Origin: Microbulbifer elongatus
Lineage (GTDB): Bacteria > Pseudomonadota > Gammaproteobacteria > Pseudomonadales > Cellvibrionaceae
Length of the DNA stretch: 64,000 nt
Assembly: GCF_021165935.1 (NCBI RefSeq)
Contig: NZ_CP088953.1
Span: 3,512,501-3,576,500 of the forward strand
Reading direction: 5' to 3'
Positions 9,593 through 20,700 of this stretch are shown here, piece by piece. The notes beneath the pieces are model-generated. The model was not told the DNA's origin. It did not search any database and saw nothing but the letters and a program-made list of their open reading frames with translations. Position numbers and translations under genes: made by a program. How positions within the stretch are numbered: the first letter of the stretch is position 1; every line of letters begins with the position of its first letter.

Positions 9593-10525
9593 CTATAGGA
9601 GCTCCAGCAGACCGCTCAGATACAGAGACTTGCCGCCGTCGTCCGTCACTCGGAAACCCGTAGCCCCGCTACCGGTTCCACACTCAAAACGCACCGAAGA
9701 CGGCAACAGTACGGGGCGCTTGAACTCCACGCTCAATCGGAAACGCTGCTGCAGACCGGCGCGCTTTTCCAGAGCGGCGAGACACGCCGCCTTGGTCCAC
9801 ATACCGTGCACGATGGCGCTGGAAAAGCCAAACAGACGGGCAGACGATGCAAACAGGTGAATCGGGTTCCAATCTCCCGATACCCGCGCGTAATTGCGCC
9901 CCGCCGCCTCCGGAATCGTCCATGACTCGCCACTCTCAATGGGCATGTTCTGGATTCCGTGCGGCAATGCCGCCAGGCCCGAATGTAACGGCTGATCTTT
10001 ACCACTGTGCCGGGCGCGACTGAGCATGACACTTTCGCATTCCCACACCAGCTCCCCCGCCACACTGACCCGGGTGGCCAGTGCAAATTCGTAACCCCGC
10101 TTCACCGCGACCGCCGGCAGCAGCTCACAGTGAATATCCAGAGCCTCATCCGACGCAATCGGGCGGTGCTGGGTGATCTGATTACGCAGGTGTACCAGTC
10201 CGAGAATAGGGAAGGTAAAGGCTTCAGATACCAGCAGCTTCAGGTGCAACGGCATCGCCAGAACAAATGGGTAGGTGGCCGGCAGGTGGCCACCTTCGGC
10301 AAAGCCGCAGACGTCGCGATAGGCCCGCAACTGCTCGCGGTCGACCCGCTGCCGGCACAGGCTCACACTGGCCAGTACCGCCTCACCGCGGCTGGCCGAA
10401 GCCTTCTTTCTGCGGGCAGTCAACGCGCGGAGATACAGGGGAAGAATGGCCGGGCGCGCGCTCAGCTCAATCTGCAGGGGGGAAGACCGGTCAGTTGCCT
10501 TTGGCACAGCGTTAAATCTCGGCAT
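9593..10525 (-). CDS. MaoC-like (R)-specific acyl dehydratase, hotdog fold
   Basis: A 310-residue protein whose C-terminal half has the hydratase-2 motif: YARVSGDWNPIHLF followed by an alanine-rich stretch and GFSSAIVHGMWTKA (about residues 208-245). The Asp and His of this motif are the expected catalytic pair. The N-terminal half probably forms a second, degenerate hotdog unit. Such proteins hydrate trans-2-enoyl thioesters or act in fatty-acid or polyketide pathways; the substrate is unknown. It stands alone between pncC and a peptidase gene, so context gives no pathway. Confidence 0.85.
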   Translation of the reverse strand: MPRFNAVPKATDRSSPLQIELSARPAILPLYLRALTARRKKASASRGEAVLASVSLCRQRVDREQLRAYRDVCGFAEGGHLPATYPFVLAMPLHLKLLVSEAFTFPILGLVHLRNQITQHRPIASDEALDIHCELLPAVAVKRGYEFALATRVSVAGELVWECESVMLSRARHSGKDQPLHSGLAALPHGIQNMPIESGESWTIPEAAGRNYARVSGDWNPIHLFASSARLFGFSSAIVHGMWTKAACLAALEKRAGLQQRFRLSVEFKRPVLLPSSVRFECGTGSGATGFRVTDDGGKSLYLSGLLELL

Positions 10526-10644
10526 AAGTCGTTTGGCTCCAAATGATACCTCGCGACGGGACGGCAGACCAACTGGTCATATCCGCCCGTCAAGCCACTA
10601 TCTTGCCCCCGATTCATGCCGAAACGATGACAGAAATCGCAGGG

Positions 10645-12831
10645 TCAGCTTTCCGGCAGCTCGGAGACCCCCATATTGAACAGGGTAAATCCGAAAATAT
10701 CCGCGTACTGTTCGATGGTCTTGGATACTGGTGTGCCGGCGCCGTGGCCCGCGTTGGTCTCAATGCGGATCAGCGTGGGCGCGGGTCCGGCCTGCTTGCT
10801 CTGCAGCTCTGCGGCAAACTTGAACGAGTGCGCCGGTACAACACGGTCATCGTGATCGGCGGTGGTAACCAGCGTGGCAGGATAGCGAGTATCCGCCTGC
10901 ACATTGTGTACCGGTGAGTAGCCTTTCAGGTACTGGAACATTTCCTCGCTCTGCTCGGCAGTGCCGTAGTCGTAGGCCCAGCCGGCGCCAGCGGTGAAGG
11001 TGTGATAGCGGAGCATATCCAACACACCGACCGCCGGCAGCGCGACTTTCACCAGGTCCGGGCGCTGGGTCATGACCGCGCCCACCAGCAGACCACCATT
11101 GGAGCCGCCGCGAATCGCCAGATAGTCACTGGAAGTGTAGCCCTGCTCCACCAGGTATTCGCCAGCGGCGATAAAGTCGTCAAACACATTCTGCTTCTGC
11201 AGCTTGGTACCGGCGTCGTGCCAGCGCTTGCCGTACTCACCACCACCGCGCAGGTTGGGCACTGCGTAGACACCGCCCAGTTCCAGCCACACCGCATTCG
11301 CGATACTGAACGACGGGGTCAGGCTCACATTGAATCCCCCATAACCGTACAGAATGGTCGGGTTCTTGCCGTCGAGCTCCAGCCCTTTCTTGTGAGTGAT
11401 CATCATCGGCACTTTGGTGCCGTCTTTGGAGGTGTAGAACACCTGCTTGGACTCGTAGCCCGCTGGATTGAACTGGGCGCCCGACTCGCGGTACACACGG
11501 GATTCGCCCTTTTTCACGTCGAACGCAAAAATGGTGGACGGTGTTTTGTAGTTGGTAAATGAGTAATAGAGGGTCTCATCCTCATGCTTACCACTCAGGG
11601 ATGAGGCGCTGCCGGGGCCCGGCAGGGCGATCTCTCGCACCTGTTTACCGTTGTAATCGTACTGATACACCTTGGACAGGGCATCCACCATGTATTCAGC
11701 AAACAGGTAGCCGCCGCCGGTGGAGGCGGTCAGTACATTTTCAGTCTCCGGGATAAAGTCCTGCCAGTGCTCAGGGGCCGGATTGGCAGCATCGACCGTG
11801 ACGATTTTCTTGTTTGGCGCGTCGCGGTTGGTCACCAGAAACAGTTTGCTGCCCTGATTATCCAGCACATAGGTATCGGAATCGAAGTCGGCCAGCACTG
11901 GCACCAACGGCGCATCGGCTTTGGACAAATCCTGAATAAACAGATCGTTACCGGAGGTGGAGGTCGCACCGGAAATCACCAGGAACCGATCATCTTCGGT
12001 CACGTAGCCGGATACGTAGCGGCGCTTCTCTTCGTCACTCCCACCGAAAATCAGCGTGTCTTTCGCCTGAGGCTGCCCGAGTTTGTGGAAGTAGAGCTTG
12101 TGCTGATCGGTTTTTGCCGACAACTCGCTACCTTCCGGCTTGTCGTAGCTGGAATAGTAGAAGCCCTCATTGCCTTTCCAGGAAATGCCGGAGAACTTCA
12201 CATCCACCAGCGGCTCCTCGAGCACTTTCTTCGACTCCGCATCAATGATGTAGATCTTGCGCCAGTCGCTGCCACCTTCAGAAACGGCGTACGCGGCGAT
12301 GGAGCCGTCTTTGGAAAACTTCAGCGTCGCCAGGGAAGTGGTTCCATCTTCGCTGAAGGTATTCGGATCGAGGAAAACTTCCGCTTCGCCATCACCTTTT
12401 TTCCGCCAGACCACATATTGATTCTGCAGGCCGTCATTGCGATAGAAATAGGTGTAGTCACCCTCGGTAAACGGAGAACCCACTTTTTCGTAGTTCCACA
12501 GGGCTTCCAGGCGCTGCTTCAGCGTATCGCGATAGGGAATCTGGTCCAGGTAGCCGAAGGTCACCTCGTTCTGAGCCTTGACCCAGGCTTCGGTCTCCTC
12601 ACTGCGGTCGTCTTCCAGCCAGCGGTACGGGTCTGCCACCTCGGTGCCGAAGTAGGTATCCACCACTTCATCTTTACGAGTCTGGGGATAGGTCAGGACA
12701 GAATCTGCGACGGAAGGCATGTCTGCCGTTTCAGCTTCATTCATGGATGTCTCTTTTTTATGCGCGTCCGGGGACTCCCCCGCGCAGGCCACCAGCATAC
12801 CGGCCATCGCCAGAATGGTTATTCTCTTCAC
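10645..12831 (-). CDS. Prolyl oligopeptidase family serine peptidase (S9A), lipoprotein
   Basis: Cleaves peptides after proline. The 728-residue protein starts with a lipoprotein signal peptide ending in the lipobox LVAC (Cys 16), so it is probably anchored in the periplasm or outer membrane. The N-terminal segment [15 protein letters not shown] and DPYRWLEDD is characteristic of S9A. A beta-propeller spans roughly residues 110-450. The hydrolase domain contains the Ser motif [16 protein letters not shown], the Asp region [10 protein letters not shown] and the His region NAGHGAGTP, so the catalytic triad is intact. It may serve peptide scavenging along with the M2 peptidase at 29810-31750 (inference). 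Confidence 0.95.
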   Translation of the reverse strand: MKRITILAMAGMLVACAGESPDAHKKETSMNEAETADMPSVADSVLTYPQTRKDEVVDTYFGTEVADPYRWLEDDRSEETEAWVKAQNEVTFGYLDQIPYRDTLKQRLEALWNYEKVGSPFTEGDYTYFYRNDGLQNQYVVWRKKGDGEAEVFLDPNTFSEDGTTSLATLKFSKDGSIAAYAVSEGGSDWRKIYIIDAESKKVLEEPLVDVKFSGISWKGNEGFYYSSYDKPEGSELSAKTDQHKLYFHKLGQPQAKDTLIFGGSDEEKRRYVSGYVTEDDRFLVISGATSTSGNDLFIQDLSKADAPLVPVLADFDSDTYVLDNQGSKLFLVTNRDAPNKKIVTVDAANPAPEHWQDFIPETENVLTASTGGGYLFAEYMVDALSKVYQYDYNGKQVREIALPGPGSASSLSGKHEDETLYYSFTNYKTPSTIFAFDVKKGESRVYRESGAQFNPAGYESKQVFYTSKDGTKVPMMITHKKGLELDGKNPTILYGYGGFNVSLTPSFSIANAVWLELGGVYAVPNLRGGGEYGKRWHDAGTKLQKQNVFDDFIAAGEYLVEQGYTSSDYLAIRGGSNGGLLVGAVMTQRPDLVKVALPAVGVLDMLRYHTFTAGAGWAYDYGTAEQSEEMFQYLKGYSPVHNVQADTRYPATLVTTADHDDRVVPAHSFKFAAELQSKQAGPAPTLIRIETNAGHGAGTPVSKTIEQYADIFGFTLFNMGVSELPES

Positions 12832-13019
12832 GTTTGGGACTCCTTCCGGTCGTCATCAGAATCATGGATAAGCCGACTAGGAAACCCAATTCACGTCAGC
12901 AGATCAAGGGATTCGGCGTTTTACAGCGCAGATCTACACTTTTGAAGGCTGGCAAGCCACATACCAGTAGATAAACCTGCCAAACAATACATATTCGATC
13001 AAAAACTCCAGACTGCCGA

Positions 13020-14390
13020 CTAAACCAGCATTACCCAGCAGACCCCGGCAATGATCAGTGATGCGAGCACGCTGAGCATAGCCCCCTCCCGCACCATTTC
13101 CTGAATGCGAATTTTTCCGGTGCCGTAGGCAATGGCATTGGGGGCCGTGGCTACCGGCAGCATAAACGCGCAACTGGCACACATAGCGGCGGGGATCATC
13201 AACACCATGGGATCAAACCCGGCGCTGCTGGCGACTACCGCCAGAATTGGCATCAGCAGTGTCGCCGTCGCCGTGTTACTGGTGATCTCGGTAAGGAATG
13301 TGACCGACAGGCACAGCAGCACCAGCATCAACCACAGAGGCAGCGCAGTCAGGAAGGTCAGCCCCTCCCCCATCATATCGCTGAGTCCGGATGCGGCGAA
13401 TCCTTTGGCGATGGCGATACCGCCGGCGAAGAGCAGCAGCATGCCCCAGGGGATACGCTCGGCAGTCTGCCAGTCGAGCAGGCGTCCGCCCTTGCCGTCA
13501 GGTACCACGAACATCAGCACCACCGCCGCCAACGCCACGGTGCTGTCACCGGCATCGGCCACCCCTAACAGTGTGCTCCAGCCACCGAACGGCTCGTTGC
13601 GGGTCACCCACAACAGAATCGCTACGCCAAATACCACCAGGGTGCGCACCTCTTCCGGTCGCCATGCGCCCACCTCTGGCGCCTCCAGGGACTTATGCAG
13701 GTGGATACCACGGGTCAGCCAAAGTGCCATCAGCGGCAGCGTGATCAGTACCACCGGCAAACCGATCTTCATCCAGCTGGCAAAGCTGAACTCCCGCCCT
13801 GTCACTTCCTCGTAGATTCCCATAAAAATTACATTGGGCGGTGTGCCCAGCGGGCTGCCCACCCCGCCGAGACTGGCGGCATAGGCAATTCCGAGAATCA
13901 GCGCAACCGTAAGACGGTGGTTATCCACCCGCGAGAGGATAGCCAGCGCGATGGGAAGCATCATCAGGGTGGTGGCGGTATTGGAGATCCACATACTCAG
14001 CAGCCCGGCCGCGAGCATAAAACCCAGCACCAGCCGCCGGCCGCTGGAAACGCCCACAATCCGCAACATGTACAGAGCCAAACGCTCGTGGGCGCCACTC
14101 TTTTCCAGTGCCTTGGACAGCATGAACGCACCCATCAACAGCAATATCACGTGACTGCCGAGGGAGGATGCCACCAGCTTGTGATCGGCCACCCCAAACA
14201 ATGGCAGCAACACGAAGGGCACAAGGGAAGTGGCGGGAATCGGCAGTGCTTCGGTAATCCACCAGATCACCGTCAGCAAGGTAATCGCCGCAGTAACTGC
14301 CGGCAGATATGCCATTCCCAGTGAGGAAAGCAGCCAATAGAAGCCCGCGCTCAGAATCGGCCCCGACAGGATAAACAGGGATCTCGACAT
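13020..14390 (-). CDS. DASS/SLC13-family sodium:carboxylate symporter
   Basis: An inner-membrane transporter of about 456 residues, with the many hydrophobic segments expected for the divalent anion:Na+ symporter family. Two copies of the SNT signature are visible, SNTATTLMMLPIA and TSNTATATLLMPIL, which bind Na+ and carboxylate in VcINDY-type proteins. The start at 14390 is chosen because AAGAGAAC precedes its ATG; the frame is open further upstream only from non-ATG codons. Substrate (succinate, malate, fumarate, citrate or sulfate) is not decided by sequence. It is 51 bp downstream of the PhoD-like gene on the same strand. Confidence 0.9.
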   Translation of the reverse strand: MSRSLFILSGPILSAGFYWLLSSLGMAYLPAVTAAITLLTVIWWITEALPIPATSLVPFVLLPLFGVADHKLVASSLGSHVILLLMGAFMLSKALEKSGAHERLALYMLRIVGVSSGRRLVLGFMLAAGLLSMWISNTATTLMMLPIALAILSRVDNHRLTVALILGIAYAASLGGVGSPLGTPPNVIFMGIYEEVTGREFSFASWMKIGLPVVLITLPLMALWLTRGIHLHKSLEAPEVGAWRPEEVRTLVVFGVAILLWVTRNEPFGGWSTLLGVADAGDSTVALAAVVLMFVVPDGKGGRLLDWQTAERIPWGMLLLFAGGIAIAKGFAASGLSDMMGEGLTFLTALPLWLMLVLLCLSVTFLTEITSNTATATLLMPILAVVASSAGFDPMVLMIPAAMCASCAFMLPVATAPNAIAYGTGKIRIQEMVREGAMLSVLASLIIAGVCWVMLV

Positions 14391-14441
14391 GGTGGTTCTC
14401 TTCTTGTTTTTTTCCGTATTCGGTTTCCGCAACAACCGGGT

Positions 14442-16115
14442 TTAATCCAGGCGCACTTCCGGAATGCCAGGCGATTCTGGTAGCGGTGTTGCGACGGATG
14501 GCGGTACGGGTTCTGCCACGGGCGCCGACCGCCTGCGCTTTTTCAAAACCAGATCCGGCACCTGCCAGTCAGGCGTCAATGCGCCGTTGACCTCTCGCCC
14601 CTCGATATTCCAGCAGACGACATCCACCCGAATGTCGTCGTCTGAGTCGTCAGACCTGAATCCCAATGTCACAAAATTGTTGTTGCCGCGGCGACTGATC
14701 CGGGCACTGTCACTGGATTCCTCATGCCGCCAGTAATGTACCTGCGCACGAATATCGTCGGTGGGTCGGTCGGGGAAGTATTCCGGCTTCAGCTCGCGGT
14801 CCGCCGCAGCGCTGGGTAGGCAGGCAAGCGGCGAGGAAACCACTTCCACCACCTGCTTGCCCCCGAGATCCATACGGGCAAAGCGACTGAAGTGCACGTC
14901 CCCGGCCAGGATCAGCACATCCTGTGGGCAGTCGCGCAGGGCCCGCACCAGATCCTGATATTGCCCGGTATCTGCCAGAGAGTGATCACCAAAGCCCAGT
15001 CGTACCAGCAGAGATTTTCCCAGCCCCAGCTTGCGGAACTGCCAGTGGGTCAACAGGGGAGCTGGCAGCACCAGCACTCCTGCACGATCCAGACCCCGCA
15101 GCCAGTCGGTCAACTGGGCGAAGGTTTGATCATCGGTAAACCGACCATCGCGGCCCGGCGCCCGCTGTAGTCGGGTATCCAGCACAAAAAATCGCAGGGT
15201 ATCTGCCACCGTAAACTGACTGGCGGGATGATTGGCCGGGGCCTGGTAGGCAGCGAACAGCTCGCGCGCGCAGGCCTCCCATACCTGGCGCACCTTGCGC
15301 GGCCACAGAACCGGCAGAAAACCGGGAGGGTTCGGGTAGTCGTTCCAGAACTCGTGATCGCCAGCGAGAAAATAGTGAAATCCGGAGCGCAGCTTGGCAC
15401 CCAGGCCGTTGCGCCAGTTCTCCCGGTATTCGCGGGAAAAAACATGGTTGAGCTTACGGCGGATGGTCGCTCGTGTACGCAGCACGAGAGGGGAGAAATT
15501 GCGGATGCCGAATCCCGGGATGATACTCGGGCCACTGTTGGAAAACGCGGTGTCCAGGTAGACCTGGTCACCGCCGAGAAAAGAAACCTGCGGCTGGTGC
15601 TCGGCGGGCAAGGCGGCGAGCGCATCTGCCAGCGCACCGCGGTCGGCAGGACGGTAGAAACAGGTGCCGTACCAGACGTTGAAGCCCTGGGCGAGGGAAT
15701 CGGGCAGCCCGGCACACCCCCCTTCTGCGACACGCCGTACCGCCGGGCTGTCTTCAGTACATTCGCGCCACAAGGAGAGGCGGTAGCGCAGCCCCTTGTG
15801 CAGGGGGATGCAGACGAAGGAAAAGCGCAAGCCGTCCGCGGCGCGGTCAAAGGCCACCGGGATATCCCGACAGCGGGATTCTCTGGCGAGAGCAGTGGGC
15901 GCCCCCTGCGGCTCCATACGCAGCCAGTAACGCGCCGCCGAAGCAGATTGCGCAAAGTCTGCGATCCAGATCCAGCCTCCGCGGTTTCCATCATAGCCGT
16001 GCGGCACCAGCTGATACCGCTCACATACCGGCGACTCCAGTGAGGAATCCCCCCCCTTTCCTGACATTTGCGTCACGTCAGTATCCGCTCCCGCGAATTG
16101 AATACCCGTATCCAT
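14442..16115 (-). CDS. PhoD-like metallophosphatase
   Basis: A 557-residue protein with PhoD-type metallophosphoesterase motifs: FLGGDQVYLD, LAGDHEFWNDYPNP and LILAGDVHFSRF, which supply metal-binding Asp, His and Asn residues. Such enzymes hydrolyse phosphomono- or diesters, often with Ca2+ and Fe3+. No signal peptide is evident, unlike secreted Tat-exported PhoD, so this member may be cytoplasmic. An N-terminal beta domain (about residues 30-150) precedes the catalytic domain. The ATG at 16115 is used; Met17 (MSGKGG) is an alternative. It precedes the DASS transporter on the same strand and may be co-transcribed. Confidence 0.87.
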   Translation of the reverse strand: MDTGIQFAGADTDVTQMSGKGGDSSLESPVCERYQLVPHGYDGNRGGWIWIADFAQSASAARYWLRMEPQGAPTALARESRCRDIPVAFDRAADGLRFSFVCIPLHKGLRYRLSLWRECTEDSPAVRRVAEGGCAGLPDSLAQGFNVWYGTCFYRPADRGALADALAALPAEHQPQVSFLGGDQVYLDTAFSNSGPSIIPGFGIRNFSPLVLRTRATIRRKLNHVFSREYRENWRNGLGAKLRSGFHYFLAGDHEFWNDYPNPPGFLPVLWPRKVRQVWEACARELFAAYQAPANHPASQFTVADTLRFFVLDTRLQRAPGRDGRFTDDQTFAQLTDWLRGLDRAGVLVLPAPLLTHWQFRKLGLGKSLLVRLGFGDHSLADTGQYQDLVRALRDCPQDVLILAGDVHFSRFARMDLGGKQVVEVVSSPLACLPSAAADRELKPEYFPDRPTDDIRAQVHYWRHEESSDSARISRRGNNNFVTLGFRSDDSDDDIRVDVVCWNIEGREVNGALTPDWQVPDLVLKKRRRSAPVAEPVPPSVATPLPESPGIPEVRLD

Positions 16116-16236
16116 GCCCCAATCATTTCCCTAAGCGCATTTTATTTCTCGTGGCGCCGTAGCGGACGCGGTCAACATGGTCGCAGAATTTCCACCGGAG
16201 GTCAATCGAGAGAATCTCTCAACAAGGGAATACAGA

Positions 16237-17121
16237 GTGAATGGTTTTCTGATCGTCATTGTCCTCGCGGTACTGGTATGGGTCCTTCCCATCCTGTGGC
16301 AACGCTGGCGCCGGCACTATCTGCGTTCTCGCCCCCTGAGCGCACACCAGGAGCAACTGCTTTCCAGTACCCTGGCGCTGTTTCCCTACCTCCCGCAGGC
16401 ACGCCAGCAGGAGCTGAAGGAGAACATCAGCCTGTTCCTGCGGGATAAGGAGTTCGTGGGCTGTGATGGCCAGGAGATTACCGAAGAAGTCCGCATTACC
16501 ATTGCCGCGCACGCTTGCCTGCTACTGCTGGAGCGCCCCAACAACTGCTACCCCAACCTGAAAACTGTGCTGGTGTATCCGGACTCCTATGTTGCGGAAG
16601 AAACCCGCCACCACGGGCATATTCAGTCCTCCCATATGAGCGCGCGGGCTGGCGAGGCACACTATCGCGGCCCGGTAGTGTTGTCCTGGGGAGATTTACG
16701 ACGCGGCCTGGCGGAGCCACAGCAGGGGCATAACGTCGCCATTCACGAATTCGCCCACAAGCTGGATGAAGAGGATGGATATGTGGACGGGCGCCCACCA
16801 TTTGAGCACAGTGCCGATGGCAAAACCTGGGCACCGGTGATGCGGGAAGCGTTTGCTGAGCTGCGTCAGCGACTTCAGGCACTGCATGGAGAAGCGGCAC
16901 GGGGGGAAAACGAGCCCGGCGCGGAGCTTACCGAAAAACCGTCAGTGCTCGACACCTACGGCGCGCAATCGCCTGCGGAGTTTTTCGCCGTTGCAACCGA
17001 GGCATTTTTTATTATTCCGACAGCGATGGAAGCGGCACATCCCTCGCTGTATCGCGAGATGCAAAAATTTTTCCGAACAGATCCGGCCGCATTGCTGCGT
17101 GGAAATCGTCCGGCCGGTTGA
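16237..17121 (+). CDS. mtfA: MtfA-family zinc metallopeptidase
   Basis: A homolog of E. coli MtfA, the aminopeptidase-like protein that binds the repressor Mlc. The zinc motif is IHEFAHKLDEEDG (HExxH type), and the distal segment DTYGAQSPAEFFAVATEAFF supplies the third ligand Glu. The GTG start at 16237 is chosen for its AAGGGA ribosome-binding site; an ATG at 16177 in frame lacks one. With the GTG start the protein begins with a hydrophobic segment (GFLIVIVLAVLVWVLPILW) that E. coli MtfA lacks, so it may be membrane-anchored. Its last 110 bp overlap the oppositely oriented MobA-like gene. Confidence 0.9.
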   Translation: MNGFLIVIVLAVLVWVLPILWQRWRRHYLRSRPLSAHQEQLLSSTLALFPYLPQARQQELKENISLFLRDKEFVGCDGQEITEEVRITIAAHACLLLLERPNNCYPNLKTVLVYPDSYVAEETRHHGHIQSSHMSARAGEAHYRGPVVLSWGDLRRGLAEPQQGHNVAIHEFAHKLDEEDGYVDGRPPFEHSADGKTWAPVMREAFAELRQRLQALHGEAARGENEPGAELTEKPSVLDTYGAQSPAEFFAVATEAFFIIPTAMEAAHPSLYREMQKFFRTDPAALLRGNRPAG

Positions 17122-17677
17122 TATCACAGTTGATTGCCGGGTCGGCGACTTCCACATCGACAACGCCATCGGCGAAAATGCGCAAAACCTTTTCCATCCC
17201 GGTATTGCGCATCCGCGCCAGTGCAGACAGGTATTTACGGCCGATGGCAATGGGATAACCGCGGGTTCCCGCACACACCGGAACACAGATCCGATCTTCA
17301 CTGGCAGAGTGCAAAAGACGGATCAGGGTATCCGGCTCGACAAACGGCATGTCTCCCAGGCAAACCAGTACCGCTTTGGGATTGGCGCCGGCACGCTGCA
17401 GTTGTTCGACAATATGGGCGAGACTTGCGCCGATACCCACAGGCCATACGGGGGCGTGCAACACCTGTACCGGCAGCTTTCTCAGGCCGTTGGCAATCAC
17501 CGGGTCGCGAGCGCGTAAAATTACCTGAATCGTGGCGTCATCAAAGGCGCTGACCGCCTCCATGACCGTTTGCAGGGTGCGCAGCAACATGGGTTCGCCA
17601 TGAATACTTGCGAGACGTTTGTCGCTACCAAAGCGATGAGAGTAACCGGCAGCTAAAACCGCGACTGAATATTCCAT
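17012..17677 (-). CDS. MobA/MocA-like nucleotidyltransferase
   Basis: A GT-A-fold NTP transferase of about 221 residues. It has the N-terminal loop VLAAGYSHRFGSDKRL and LGDMPFVEPDTL (about residues 110-122), as in MobA (GTP) and MocA (CTP), which modify molybdenum cofactor. No other molybdenum-cofactor genes are nearby, and the actual substrate is unproven. The start at 17677 follows GGGAGA with good spacing; Met five codons upstream is less likely. The 3' end overlaps the convergent mtfA gene by 110 bp. Confidence 0.85.
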   Translation of the reverse strand: MEYSVAVLAAGYSHRFGSDKRLASIHGEPMLLRTLQTVMEAVSAFDDATIQVILRARDPVIANGLRKLPVQVLHAPVWPVGIGASLAHIVEQLQRAGANPKAVLVCLGDMPFVEPDTLIRLLHSASEDRICVPVCAGTRGYPIAIGRKYLSALARMRNTGMEKVLRIFADGVVDVEVADPAINCDINRPDDFHAAMRPDLFGKIFASRDTARDVPLPSLSE

Positions 17678-17724
17678 TTTGTTTTCTCCCATCGCTTTTT
17701 TTGGTGTTCAACTTATATAGCTGT

Positions 17725-20700
17725 TCAGTAATCCTTCTTCCACTGCAGCTCCACACTTCCGGCACCGCTTTCGTTGTTATCCGTTGACTTGAAATCCAGT
17801 CGTAGATTTTTGCGCAACTCGATCTGCATCTCCGCTCGCCAGGGGTTCAGCGGGTCGGTACTGCGTTGCAACTCCAGATAGATACGACTGGTGATGTACT
17901 TACCGAGGCTGAGCGCGTACTGATCCTCACCACTCTCGGTCGCTTCCGACTCGAAGTCCAGTGTGTCCAGCCCTACCAGATCCCGTGTACTGGCGAGCGG
18001 GTCGAAGCCCGTGCCACCGGTCTGAAGCGTACGCACCACACTCACCAGGCGCACCGCCTGCAGTGGCGATATATCCGTCAGCGACTTGCCAAACAGCAGT
18101 TGGGCAAAGATCTCATCCTGCGCCGCAGCGGGGTCGGAACTGAACTCGATTTCCGGGTCATCGGTGGTACCGGAAATCTCTGCGGTAATCTCGCCCTCAG
18201 CGTAGGTGTGGACCCCTTTGACATAAATGGCAGCCACATTGTTCTCAAACTGAACCTGCCCTTCCTGCAGCTCGAACTTCTTGCCCAGCAGGTCGAACTT
18301 GCCGCGCACAATACTGATGGTACCCGATGCCTGGGGATTAGCCGCAGTACCCGCGATATCCACCTCGCCTTTCAGTTCCGAGTCGAGCCCCAGACCACGT
18401 ACATAAGACTGTTGATCCAGAACCACCTGGATCGCCAGCGCGATATTTTCCATCAGCGGCGGACCACTGGCCTGCTCGGTAACGCCGTCGACCTCCACCT
18501 CGACCACATCGATTTCCGGCACGCTACTGCCAATAAAGTGCTCCACCTGAATGGCCAGCGGGCGCAGGTTGAGGGTGCCGGCCAGTGTCGCATCGCTGGT
18601 ATCACCGGACAGGCGCAGATCGCCACTGACCGCCCCCTTGGCACCGGGCATATTCAGCAGGTGTGCATTGCGGGCAGCCAGGGTAAAGTCCAGTGCCGCC
18701 GGATCCGGGCCGTTGAACCGGACGGCGCCGTCAAGCGCCACCCGTCCGCGGTCCCCGTCGCGGGCGCTGGCCTCGACGATACGCCAGGCATCCGGCGCCA
18801 GCTCGGCCAGGAACACAATCTGGCGCAGCCGGGTATTACTGGGACGATGCTCGTAATAACCGTTGCGCAGCGTGATGTTACCGCGGGCATTGGGAGCACC
18901 CGTGTTGCCATCCGCCGACAGGTCGAAATCCAGTTTGCCGCGCATGGTGTGGATCTCCGGGTCAAACAGGCTGCCCAGCGTGGCCAGGTCGGCCTCCCCC
19001 CTGGCGTCAAATTCAATCGGCAGTGGCGGCGCAGCCCCTGGCGGTTTGTCCTGAAACAGCTGCGCCAGAATGGGCGCAATGGCGAGGCTGGCGCGGGCAT
19101 CGGCGGCCTGACGGCTGCCGTGACTGGCCTGCAGCTGCATCTGCAGGTCTTCTGCCACGGTTTCCCAGGTAAGCGACAACACCAGGGGAGACTGCACCAG
19201 AGCATCGTCGCGCAGAGCCGGGACACGGCCGGTTACCCGAAGCCCACCGGCAAGGTTGGGATCCCGCGGGGTACCGGATGCACGCGCCTGCAGAGCGAGC
19301 TCGCCATTTTCGCTAATGTCCGCGCTGAGCCACTCTTCAAAATCCGCCAGCACCGCCTGCGCCTGCAGCTCGAGATCCAGGGTCTGCTCACTCAGGGTGC
19401 CATCGGCGGTAAGCTGATTGCGGCCAGCCCACAGCAGTTTTACCTCCGACAGGGTGATCGCTGCCTGGCCGTAACTCACATCGCCCTGGATATGCCAGGG
19501 CTCCCCCTGAAATTCACCGAGACCGAGCACATTGACATGCGCTTCCGGCGATTTAAATGGCCCGGTGAAATTCCCATCCAGACTGAGTTCGCCCCGCAGA
19601 GAGTGAGGCAGGTTTACCCCGGCCAGCTCCGCGAGTCCCAATGGGATATTGCGCCCGGCGACGCTGCCGTTGGCGCGCTGTGCCCTGGGCTCGACGACAC
19701 CATTGATCTCCAGCCACGCATTGCCACGCTGGCGCGCCTGCTCGGCATCCTGTGCCAGCGCTGCCGTACCGACCACCCGCTCTCGGGATTGCTCGGATGC
19801 GCGCGGCGCTGCCTGATGAAGGGGATAGTCGTCCTCAGGCTCGACAACCTCGTCCGGGCGCAGGGACTGCTCCCGTGCGGGTGTCGCCCGCCCCGCGGTA
19901 GCCTGCCCGCGAAACAGATCCAGGCGCAGGCGATCAAAGGTAATGGCCTCGGTATTCCCGGCCGCACCGCCGCGCAGCCGGTAGCGGTATTCCCGGTAGT
20001 CTCCATCCGAGGAGAGCTGGGCAGACAGCTTCGGGTTATCCCAGGGGCCGCTTACCGATACCACCGCATCCAGGTCGACCTGAGTACCCGGATCCACCGG
20101 CACACCAAACTGTTCCGCCGGTTGCAGGCCACGAGCAGCCACATCCAGCTGCGCCTGCAGGGCCTTGGCCTGCACGTCGACCTCACCGCTGCCACTCACT
20201 CGCAGTCCTTCGCCCTCCAGCAACAGATCCTGCACGGCAAATTTCTGCGGGTTACCGGTTACATGTCCCTGGACGTTGGCGGAAAACCCCTGGTACTGCA
20301 GTGCACTGGATAGCTCCACCACCAATGACGGATTTTCCCAGGCCCCCTTGGCAGAAACCTTCAACCGCTCCACAGTGCCGTCCAGCTCCGGGGGAATCTC
20401 GACGTCACGGGTCTCCTCCAGCGCCGCGAGAATAGTGCGGATTTCTGCCAGCGGCAGCGGCTCCAGCGCAGCGTTCAGGTCGATGGACTTTCCTTCGATA
20501 TCCACCAGCCCCGACGCTTCCACCGCCGCCTCCGCCAGTGAAAGGTGGGCGCCGCGAATATGGATACCATCTTCAACCGTCTCCACCTCAGCGGTCAGGT
20601 GAATCGGTTGTGTCTGATATTGGGAACGCAGCTCCACAGATCCATCTGCGTTCGGCAAGGTCAACGGACCCTGCACCGCCAGATCCGCCGAAAGCCACCC

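Noticed and set aside
17866..20313. 815-residue open frame on the plus strand
   Set aside because: Lies antisense inside tamB. It is a GC-bias shadow with no recognisable domain and low-complexity composition.
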